The notes below the pieces were generated by a model that saw only the letters and a list, made by a program, of their open reading frames with translations, was not told where the DNA came from and did no database searches. From Clostridia bacterium (GTDB lineage Bacteria; Bacillota; Clostridia; Christensenellales; Aristaeellaceae), in NCBI GenBank assembly GCA_009784985.1, contig WQXF01000010.1:1-37802 (forward strand): 37,802 bases of DNA. The letters run 5' to 3'. Position 1 is the stretch's first letter; every line of letters starts with the position of its first letter. The position numbers and the translations under genes were made by a program. This document shows, piece by piece, positions 31,654 through 37,802 of this stretch.

Positions 31654-32822
31654 AAGAGCTGAACCCGGCCATACTCCCCATCGTATCCGGGTTGTATGTT
31701 TACCTTCCCGGCGCGCATGTTGCCAATACCCTCGGCCACGGCTGTACCGGCAGACCGGGCGATATCCTCGATGGGGGCGTGCCGCAATACAAACAGCTCC
31801 GGCCCCACCTGCTGGATCAGTTCATCGCAGAGCCGCCGCTTGCCCTTACTGGCGGTGATCACCTGGGCCAAGGGAATAAGTCGCTCAAAGGGGGCAGCCC
31901 CGGCAAGAGTAAAACCTTCGGGCCGGTCGGCCAGGGCTTCCACCCGGTGCAACACCCCCACGGTAAGCTTGCCGCCACATACGGGGCACAGGCCCAAAGC
32001 CGCCCGGGTATCTGTCGGTTCTAGGCACACGTTGCACTTGCGGTGCCCATCATGAAAATATTTCCCCTCTTCCGGAAAAAACTCCAACGTGCCACGGTAC
32101 CCGCCAGCCTTTGGCTGCTTGAATGCCTGTGCGATGCGCGGATAAGAAGGTTCGCCGCCAAATAACGTAGCCTCCCGCCCCAGGTTGGCCGGGGAATGGG
32201 CGTCGGAGTTGGACACCAGCGTAAACCGATCCAGAGCCGAAAGCCGCCAATTCATGGGCGGGTCTGAAGAAAGGCCGGTTTCTAACGCGTGGATGTGCCC
32301 GGTTAAATCGCCAAAACACTCCTCGATGGTGTCGAAGCCAGAAAACGCGCCAAACAACGAAAAGTGGGGCGTCCAGATGTGGGCGGGGATAAAGAGTGCC
32401 TCCGGGCAAGCCTCCAGCGTGATCTCCAATAGGTCTCTGCTGTCCAGGCCCAGAATGGGCCGCCCATCGGAATGCAGGTTGCCGATGGCCTCTAAAGATT
32501 GAGACAGCGCTTCGGCCGCCTCCAATGAGGGCAGCAAGATCAGGTTGTGCACCTTTCGGGTTTTTCCATTCTTTTTGTAGATGCAACTGATCTCGCCGGA
32601 GATCACAAACCGGCACGTGCCCTCTCGCAACGCGTACAAACCTTCCTCTGCGGGGATCAGCTTTTCCTTGAGTTCCGCCCGCCAAGCCGGGTGGGTAAAG
32701 TCTCCGGTTCCAATTACGTCCAGTCCTTTGCGCTGTGCCCAAAACTCCAGCATTTCGGGCACACAATCCCGGCTGGTAGCCCGGGAATACTTAGAATGAA
32801 TGTGAAAATCTGCGATAAACAT
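31650..32822 (-). CDS. EndoQ-like PHP-domain protein (TIGR00375 type), DNA repair candidate
   Basis: 390 residues. The PHP phosphoesterase motifs begin DFHIHSKYSRA (metal-binding His pair) and continue with IGTGDFTHP, ISGEISCIYKK, PAHIWTPHFS and VSNSDAHSPANLGRE. A four-Cys zinc site is in HRKCNVCLEP...LGLCPVCGGKL (about residues 275-305). This is the pattern of endonuclease Q, which nicks DNA 5' of deaminated bases and abasic sites in some archaea and Firmicutes. Here it stands alone; in some genomes it is fused to a UvrD-like helicase. The ribosome binding site is weak (GAG about 9 nt before the ATG). Activity is inferred from family membership. Confidence 0.82.
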   Translation of the reverse strand: MFIADFHIHSKYSRATSRDCVPEMLEFWAQRKGLDVIGTGDFTHPAWRAELKEKLIPAEEGLYALREGTCRFVISGEISCIYKKNGKTRKVHNLILLPSLEAAEALSQSLEAIGNLHSDGRPILGLDSRDLLEITLEACPEALFIPAHIWTPHFSLFGAFSGFDTIEECFGDLTGHIHALETGLSSDPPMNWRLSALDRFTLVSNSDAHSPANLGREATLFGGEPSYPRIAQAFKQPKAGGYRGTLEFFPEEGKYFHDGHRKCNVCLEPTDTRAALGLCPVCGGKLTVGVLHRVEALADRPEGFTLAGAAPFERLIPLAQVITASKGKRRLCDELIQQVGPELFVLRHAPIEDIARSAGTAVAEGIGNMRAGKVNIQPGYDGEYGRVQLF

Positions 32823-32844
32823 GGTGTGTTCTCGCTTTCAAGGG

Positions 32845-32873
32845 TTGTTTTTTTTTCGCCCACAGTGTATCAT
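32845..32873 (+). promoter_or_regulatory. Promoter of the tandem phosphodiester glycosidase genes
   Basis: TTGTTT (32845-32850), a 17-bp spacer and TATCAT (32868-32873), ending 20 bp before the ATG at 32893. A T-run fills the -35 to spacer region. Confidence 0.5.
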
Positions 32874-32892
32874 AAACCGCGAGGTGAACCAA

Positions 32893-33807
32893 ATGTTTTC
32901 ATTCTCCGAAAAAAGCAAGGCGCGCCAAGGGCGGCTTTTTTGTCAACGGGTTGTGTGTTGGGTGATTTTTCCAACGCTGTTGTTGGCGGGCGCATTGGCC
33001 GTGCCCGCTCTTGGCGAAACCCCCATCCCTCCGCCGCAGCCCTTGTGTTTCCCCGGCGCCCCCGACTATTCGTACGCGGACGGCCGCCTTTGGATCAACA
33101 TTCAAATACAGGTTGCCTACACGCCGGAATTGCTCACCTACTTTGTGTGCGATATCCAAACCACCGATCAGGGCTCGCTCAAAACCGCCCTGTCCGGCGA
33201 CATACCTATGGGCCCCCGTGAAGCCACGGCGGATATCGCGGATCGCCATGGCGCCAAGCTGGCCATCAACGGCGACGCTTACGGTTTTCACAACCATGGC
33301 ATCATCGTACGCAATGGCGAGATCATACGCACCAGGCAATCCAACTCCTACCACTTGCTTGCGCTAAACGGCGACGGCGACCTTTCCGTAATCCCCGGCC
33401 ACACCACCACCGGGCAAGACGGTGCGGTACTGGCCGACGCATTGGTGCGTGGCGGCGCTGTTCAAGTGTGGGCCTTTGGCCCCGAGCTGGTGCGCGACGG
33501 CGTGGCCGTGAACTTTGATGACTTTCGGGTGATCTCGCCTAGGGACAGCGCCCGGGAGCCCCGCACCGCCATCGGCCAGATCGAGCCGCTGCACTACGTG
33601 GTGGTGGTGGCCGACGGCAGGGGCAAAGGTCGCTCCGCCGGCATGACCTTGCGCGAGATGCAGCAGGTGTTTTTGGCCGCCGGGGCACAAACCGCCTTTA
33701 ACCTAGATGGGGGCGGTTCCTCCACCTTGTACTTTCTTGGGGAGGTTCTAAACAAACCCGCCGGTGGCGTCGAACGCTCCGTATCCGATATTCTATTTTT
33801 TGATTAA
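32893..33807 (+). CDS. Secreted phosphodiester glycosidase family protein (NAGPA/DUF2233), copy 1
   Basis: 304 residues from the ATG at 32893 (GAGGTGA upstream); the longer frame from 32821 overlaps the neighbouring gene's start. A signal peptide ends near ALAVPALG (about residue 42). The mature domain carries the family pattern: AKLAINGDAYGFHNHGIIVRNGEI, VWAFGPELVRDGV, EPRTAIGQIEPLHYVVVVADGR and FNLDGGGSSTLYFLGE. Family members remove N-acetylglucosamine from phosphodiesters or act on exopolysaccharide and wall polymers. Substrate here is unknown. It is followed 18 nt later by a paralogue. Confidence 0.88.
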   Translation: MFSFSEKSKARQGRLFCQRVVCWVIFPTLLLAGALAVPALGETPIPPPQPLCFPGAPDYSYADGRLWINIQIQVAYTPELLTYFVCDIQTTDQGSLKTALSGDIPMGPREATADIADRHGAKLAINGDAYGFHNHGIIVRNGEIIRTRQSNSYHLLALNGDGDLSVIPGHTTTGQDGAVLADALVRGGAVQVWAFGPELVRDGVAVNFDDFRVISPRDSAREPRTAIGQIEPLHYVVVVADGRGKGRSAGMTLREMQQVFLAAGAQTAFNLDGGGSSTLYFLGEVLNKPAGGVERSVSDILFFD

Positions 33808-33825
33808 CCCACGAGGTGAGCTATT

Positions 33826-34692
33826 TTGATTCCTAGTTTTCTCCGAATCCTACCGCGAGGCGTATTGCTGTTCATACTTTGTATGCTGTTGTTCGCGGCC
33901 CCGGCCCTGGGCGAAGGGCCGCCCAATCCCTTGTGTTTTACCGGGCAGATCGATTACACCTATTCCGATGGTCGCCTGTGGATCAACATCCAAAGGAAAA
34001 CCGTGTTGGAGCCAAAGCTTATCACGTACTTTGTGTGCGACATCCAAACCACCGATCCGGGCGCACTCAAAAGCGCCGTGTCCTACGATGAGGAAAAGCA
34101 CGCCCGGAAGGCCACCTCTGTGATCGCGGAAAGAGAAAACGCAGTGCTGGCCATCAATGGCGATGGCTACGGCTTTCGGGGCACGGGCATCGTGATGCGC
34201 AACGGCCAGATCCGGCGCACCAACTCGGTGGTGGGTTTCCACCTGTTGACGCTGGACAATGAGGGCGACCTTTCGATAGAAACCCAATTCGACAAAAGGG
34301 TGGATCCCCTCACGCTAACGGCCAGCCTGATGGAGGCCGGCGTGCGCGATATTTGGTCTTTTGGCCCCGCGCTGGTATACAATAACGAAGCTACTTCTTT
34401 TAAGGGTTTCACCGCGATTTCAACTAGGGGGAGCGTACGCGCCCCCCGCACCGCCATCGGCCAGCTAGCGCCGCTGCACTACGTAATCCTAGTGGTGGAC
34501 GGCAGGCGGCCTGAGTATTCCAACGGCATGAGCCTGCCCGAACTGCAAGCGCTGTTTTTAGATATGGGCGTAGAGACCGCATTTAACTTAGACGGCGGCG
34601 GCTCTACCACCCTGTATTTCCTTGGCGAGATCATCAACAGGCCCAGCGACCACCGGGAGCGCACTGTTTCGGATATTTTGTATCTTAATTAA
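33826..34692 (+). CDS. Secreted phosphodiester glycosidase family protein (NAGPA/DUF2233), copy 2
   Basis: 288 residues, TTG start at 33826 with GAGGTGA 7 nt upstream. Signal peptide with core VLLFILCMLLFAAPALG (about residues 13-29). It matches copy 1 through the whole mature length: YSDGRLWINIQ, LITYFVCDIQTTD, AINGDGYGFRGTGIVMRNG, APRTAIGQLAPLHYVILVVDGR, FNLDGGGSTTLYFLGE and TVSDILYLN. The pair is a tandem duplication now well diverged. The end overlaps the convergent thrC stop by 8 bp. Confidence 0.88.
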   Translation: MIPSFLRILPRGVLLFILCMLLFAAPALGEGPPNPLCFTGQIDYTYSDGRLWINIQRKTVLEPKLITYFVCDIQTTDPGALKSAVSYDEEKHARKATSVIAERENAVLAINGDGYGFRGTGIVMRNGQIRRTNSVVGFHLLTLDNEGDLSIETQFDKRVDPLTLTASLMEAGVRDIWSFGPALVYNNEATSFKGFTAISTRGSVRAPRTAIGQLAPLHYVILVVDGRRPEYSNGMSLPELQALFLDMGVETAFNLDGGGSTTLYFLGEIINRPSDHRERTVSDILYLN

Positions 34693-36172
34693 TATTCCTC
34701 AACGCCTCCGCCATGCCGGGGGCGTCTATTGTTGTATTGTGCCGCACAGGCAGCGACGGCAATTCTGCGATAGAAGGCGGTACCGCCAGATTACAACTGC
34801 TTGCCAGCAGATCACAGCAGGCAAAATCGTCCATCCCCTGGATTAACGTCTCGCCCAACAACGCCCGTGCCACCTCACGCCCAAATTTAAAGGGGCTGGC
34901 TGTGGATACAACCACCGCCGGTGTCCGATCACCAGTACGCTCGCGATAGTTCATCAGCGCACGGGCCGCCACCGCGGTGTGAGGATCCATCAGATACCGG
35001 GCGTCACGCCACACCCGCTGGATGGTGTCGCAGGTGGTCTGGTCATCGATCCAGTCGGCAGCAAATACCTCGCGCATCGCACCTAGGCGTTCCGGGCCAA
35101 TGTCGTAAGGCCTGCCCTCCTTTAGGGCCAGCATCCAGCGCACCACCCGCCCCTCGTCGCGGTCACACAGCTCAAATAGCAGCCGTTCCAAGTTAGAAGA
35201 AACCAGTATGTCCATAGAAGGGGAAATGGTTTGGTAAAAAGGCCTGCGGGCGTCGTACACGCCGGTGTGTATAAAGTCGGCCAGCACATTGTTGCTGTTG
35301 GAGGCGCACAGCAGCTTGCCCACGGGCAAACCCATACGCCGGGCGTACTCGGCAGCTAATATATTGCCAAAGTTGCCGGTGGGCACCGCAAAGTGTACCC
35401 TTTGGCCCGGGGTAATCGATCCCGTTGCCAGCAAGTCAGCGTAGGCCGAAAAATAATAAGCGACCTGGGGCGCCAGCCGCCCAAAGTTGATGCTATTGGC
35501 TGAGGAGAGCGCCCGCCCCCGGGCGTCCATGCCCGCAACAAAGACCGGATCGCCAAAGATTCGTTTTACGCCGGTTTGGGCATCGTCAAAGTTACCCCGC
35601 ACGGCGATCACATGGGTATTTGCTCCGGCCTGGGTTACCATTTGCAGGCGCTGGGCTTCGCTCACCCCCTGGCTAGGGTAAAACACCGCGCAACGTGTGC
35701 CCGGCACATCGGCAAACCCCTCCAAGGCGGCCTTGCCGGTATCCCCCGAGGTGGCAACCAGCACAAACAGCTCCCGCTCCTCGCCGCACTTGTCCATGGC
35801 CAAGCGGGCTAGGCGAGGCAGCAATTGCAGCGCCATATCTTTAAACGCCAGGGTAGGGCCATGAAACAGCTCCAGCACATAGGTGCCATCATCGTCCAGT
35901 TTGCGCACCGGGGCAACCTCGGGCACATCAAAGCGCCCATAGGCGGCCTCCACCGCGCTCCCGATCTCCTCGGGGGCATAATCGTCTAAAAAAGTTTGCA
36001 ATATCCTGGCCCCGCGCCGGGCATAAGGCCAATCGGCCATTTGCCGCAGCTCGTTGGAATCGATGGGGCAAAACGCGCTGGGCACGTACAGGCCGCCTCC
36101 GGTTGCGATGCCGGCCAGTATGGCCTGGGATGCGGTTACCGCCGGGCCGCCACGAGTGGAAATGAGGGGCAT
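34685..36172 (-). CDS. thrC: Threonine synthase
   Basis: 495 residues; AGGTG precedes the ATG at 36172. It is a PLP enzyme converting O-phosphohomoserine to threonine. The family opening MPLISTRGG...ILAGIATGGGLYVP is followed by the PLP Lys K111 in LFHGPTLAFKDMALQ, VATSGDTGKAALEGF, the phosphate-binding VPTGNFGNILAAEYARRMGLP, and SNLERLLFEL. Length fits the long bacterial form. It stands alone, with no hom or thrB beside it, between a palindromic repeat upstream and the convergent glycosidase genes. Confidence 0.96.
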   Translation of the reverse strand: MPLISTRGGPAVTASQAILAGIATGGGLYVPSAFCPIDSNELRQMADWPYARRGARILQTFLDDYAPEEIGSAVEAAYGRFDVPEVAPVRKLDDDGTYVLELFHGPTLAFKDMALQLLPRLARLAMDKCGEERELFVLVATSGDTGKAALEGFADVPGTRCAVFYPSQGVSEAQRLQMVTQAGANTHVIAVRGNFDDAQTGVKRIFGDPVFVAGMDARGRALSSANSINFGRLAPQVAYYFSAYADLLATGSITPGQRVHFAVPTGNFGNILAAEYARRMGLPVGKLLCASNSNNVLADFIHTGVYDARRPFYQTISPSMDILVSSNLERLLFELCDRDEGRVVRWMLALKEGRPYDIGPERLGAMREVFAADWIDDQTTCDTIQRVWRDARYLMDPHTAVAARALMNYRERTGDRTPAVVVSTASPFKFGREVARALLGETLIQGMDDFACCDLLASSCNLAVPPSIAELPSLPVRHNTTIDAPGMAEALRNIN

Positions 36173-36196
36173 ATGTACACCTGCCTGTCTTTAGTT

Positions 36197-36285
36197 ACAA
36201 GTTACGAGTTTTAAAGTTACAAGAGGAGACGAGAAACACAGCATGGTTGGCCGCCGCCTCTTGTAACTCATAACTCGTAACTTGT
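36197..36285. repeat. Long hairpin element made of GTTACAAG/TAACTCG units
   Basis: Left arm 36197-36226 (ACAAGTTACGAGTT...AAGAGG) and right arm 36257-36285 (CCTCTTGTAACTCATAAC...TTGT) are reverse complements over about 29 bp with a small bulge, enclosing a 30-nt loop. It lies between the thrC start and the end of the P-loop gene. It has no clear T-run, so it resembles a mobile palindrome more than a standard terminator. Confidence 0.8.
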
Positions 36286-36288
36286 ATC

Positions 36289-36708
36289 CTATATCGCAAA
36301 CTTTCGAATGGGCTCGGGCACCAGCGCCGGATCCTCGCTCAGGCTGATAACAAAATCCACATTGGAGCGGGTGGACAGCTCCTCCAGCTCGTTAAAGAAA
36401 CCCTCCAGGGTATAGATGTCGGGCTTATCCACCTTCACCAGCCGCAAAAACGCATCGATAAACACCAGGCTTACATCGTAATTCCCGGCCATAATGCCGT
36501 TGATAAACCCAATAAATCTTTCCGGGCCCCACACGCCGTATTCGCTCGCGTTTACAAACCGAATCTCGTGGCGCAGATCGAACATGTACCGATTGTCGTC
36601 GTCGATAAACAATACGTCGCCCTTCTGCACTTTAATGGATCCGTTCGCAAGGTCGATGATCCGCTTGGTTTTTCCGGTGCCCCGCTTACCAAAGATGATT
36701 TGGATCAT
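36289..36708 (-). CDS. Small P-loop ATP-binding protein, function unknown
   Basis: 139 residues from the ATG at 36708, with GGAGGG 7 nt upstream; a TTG two codons earlier overlaps that spacing and is less likely. Walker A is IIFGKRGTGKTKRIIDLAN right at the N-terminus. VSLVFIDAF (about residue 80) is a good Walker B. DVLFIDDDNRYMFDLRHEIRFVNASEYGV lies between. The protein is too short for a motor or kinase with a lid. Such small clostridial P-loop proteins are sometimes labelled as PilT-like, but there are no pilus genes here. A minus-strand TATAAT (36761-36756) upstream suggests its own promoter. Confidence 0.8.
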   Translation of the reverse strand: MIQIIFGKRGTGKTKRIIDLANGSIKVQKGDVLFIDDDNRYMFDLRHEIRFVNASEYGVWGPERFIGFINGIMAGNYDVSLVFIDAFLRLVKVDKPDIYTLEGFFNELEELSTRSNVDFVISLSEDPALVPEPIRKFAI

Positions 36709-36881
36709 GGTCAATCCCTCCTTGGTTATTTTTTTGATTCGGTTGTTCTGATGCCATTATACCCCAAGGTTCAAGCATACGCCAGCCCTAAAAAACAGCC
36801 AGCCGGCATTCCCTTCCAAACATGCTGTGCAAACATTACAAATTCATTTCGCCATGGGCATTGATTCGACAACTTTCGTAA

Positions 36882-36910
36882 TTGTAATTAAGGTCGCTTT
36901 GTGGTATAAA
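36882..36910 (+). promoter_or_regulatory. Promoter of the Pro-Thr repeat protein gene
   Basis: TTGTAA (36882-36887), a 17-bp spacer and TATAAA (36905-36910), 47 bp before the ATG at 36958. Confidence 0.6.
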
Positions 36911-36957
36911 AGAGAGTAGAATCCTTGGTAGTTTACCCATTGCGCAAGGAGGTAACC

Positions 36958-37802
36958 ATGAACAAGCACAAAACAAGGTTCCACCGCAAAAAAGCGGCGC
37001 GTATCATCGCATCGCTGGCGGTGGTATTGGTTCTGCTTGCTGCTTATGGGGTAAGCGCAGACGGCATCCGGATGCTTTCTCCGCAACCGGCCAGTTATTG
37101 GCAGCTCGCCCAAATGGAAGTTATGCTGCCCACAGAATCCGCTCTCAAAGCCTTCAGTGCCGAAGCCATAGGCGAGAACCTGGAGCCTTTTGACATGGGT
37201 GAGGACGCCGTAGATCAAGCGGATCTGGTGCCCTCTCTTCCCGAAGGTTCTTCTATTACGCTAAATGTGGAAAGGAACGACGGGAGCGCTTCCCTTTCCC
37301 ATCGTTACAGCTGGAATACACCCGCCGCCTTTTCGGAAGACGGCTCCTTTGCCCTTCGCATTGGCGGCGAAAGGGTTGCGCCCGGCGTGGGCACCTCCCT
37401 TGGCTCCTATGCCGAGGTTCGGGTAAACGGCCGGCACGCAGGGCGGGTGAGCGTCTCGGGCTACAAGGGTGCGCCCGTGGAGCGGGATATAGTCGTGAGG
37501 CCACCCACCGCAAGCAACAAAGACATCACGGTAAGCATCTCGGTGCGTGACACGCGGGGAGCGATGGTTGCATCGGTGTCGTATCGTATCCCGATGCACG
37601 CGGGTTTGATGCCCACACCAACGCCGACACCAACGCCGACGCCGACTCCCACACCAACGCCGACTCCCACACCAACGCCTACGCCGACTCCCACGCCTAC
37701 GCCAACGCCGACTCCTACACCAACGCCCACGCCTACACCAACGCCGACTCCTACACCAACGCCCACGCCTACACCAACGCCGACTCCTACACCAACGCCC
37801 AC
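36958..37802 (+). CDS. Secreted protein with long Pro-Thr repeat, 3' end outside window
   Basis: The ATG at 36958 follows AAGGAGGT. At least 281 residues are visible and the frame is open to the right edge. An N-terminal basic segment and hydrophobic core (IIASLAVVLVLLAAYGVSA, about residues 16-34) form a signal peptide or anchor. The next ~180 residues look like a small beta-sandwich (SITLNVERNDGSASLSHRY, YAEVRVNGRHAGRVSVSGYKG). From residue 219 the protein becomes an uninterrupted (Pro-Thr)n chain of about 31 units, which is usually an extended wall-spanning or inter-domain linker. A further domain beyond the window, such as an enzyme or binding module, is expected. I do not recognise the N-terminal domain. 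Confidence 0.85.
   Translation, partial: MNKHKTRFHRKKAARIIASLAVVLVLLAAYGVSADGIRMLSPQPASYWQLAQMEVMLPTESALKAFSAEAIGENLEPFDMGEDAVDQADLVPSLPEGSSITLNVERNDGSASLSHRYSWNTPAAFSEDGSFALRIGGERVAPGVGTSLGSYAEVRVNGRHAGRVSVSGYKGAPVERDIVVRPPTASNKDITVSISVRDTRGAMVASVSYRIPMHAGLMPTPTPTPTPTPTPTPTPTPTPTPTPTPTPTPTPTPTPTPTPTPTPTPTPTPTPTPTPTPTPTP
37612..37802 (+). repeat. Pro-Thr coding tandem repeat with 36-bp higher-order period
   Basis: Six-base units encoding Pro-Thr run from 37612 to the edge. From 37704 a 36-bp block (starting AACGCCGACTCCTACACC) repeats exactly: 37704-37739, 37740-37775 and 27 bases of a third copy. The earlier part (37612-37703) is irregular, showing recent expansion at the 3' side. Confidence 0.92.

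Noticed and set aside
37461-37802. Minus-strand frame encoding (Gly-Val)n
   Set aside because: It is the reverse reading of the Pro-Thr repeat; the plus-strand gene has signal peptide, ribosome site and promoter.
37612-37802. Possible CRISPR-like or satellite array at the right edge
   Set aside because: The repeat has no spacers and is an in-frame Pro-Thr coding repeat.

Overview
The window looks like a chromosomal segment of a fairly GC-rich member of the Bacillota (Firmicutes), class Clostridia. The reasons are strong AGGAGG-type ribosome binding sites, a YesM-type sensor kinase next to an AraC-type response regulator, a T-box leader, RhaT-like and UroD-like clostridial gene families, and intergenic palindromes of the TGTAGGGGCG type. 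A finer placement (an uncultured Christensenellales-like lineage is my guess) cannot be settled by eye. No rRNA, tRNA, CRISPR array or complete insertion sequence was seen.

Layout. 1-5.4 kb (minus): 5' part of dnaE running off the left edge, a shortened orphan Phd-type antitoxin, and two tandem GT39-like membrane glycosyltransferases. 5.4-6.3 kb (plus): an EamA-type transporter. 6.6-13.6 kb (plus): a sugar uptake operon with binding protein, two permeases, a YesM-type kinase, an AraC-type regulator and a cytosolic GH30 glycosidase. 13.6-18.7 kb (plus): an operon with its own promoter encoding a short-chain dehydrogenase, a three-part fusion (acyl-AMP ligase, acyl carrier protein, alpha-oxoamine synthase) and a response-regulator-like protein that lacks the phosphorylation Asp and any DNA-binding domain. 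The first two look like a compact route to a sphingoid-base-like or related amino-ketone lipid.

18.8-21.8 kb (minus): metN-metI-metQ, preceded by a clear promoter, a 29-codon reading frame very rich in Met and Cys codons, and a 15-bp terminator hairpin. This looks like a methionine attenuator built on a leader peptide. 21.8-24.3 kb: a UroD-like protein and two unrecognised small proteins. 24.3-28.7 kb (minus): a T-box leader (specifier probably Ile ATC), then an XRE-cupin regulator, an acyl-CoA synthetase and citramalate synthase, which fit together as isoleucine-responsive carbon supply. 28.8-31.7 kb: an AT-rich secreted protein flanked by a 31-bp direct repeat taken from the 3' end of the neighbouring nitroreductase gene, then a YbaK-nicotinamidase pair.

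31.6-36.7 kb: an EndoQ-like PHP protein, two tandem secreted phosphodiester-glycosidase (NAGPA-like) proteins, threonine synthase and a small P-loop protein. The right edge cuts a secreted protein inside a long Pro-Thr repeat. The strongest candidates for something undescribed are the Met-rich leader in front of metNIQ and the ligase-ACP-oxoamine synthase operon.
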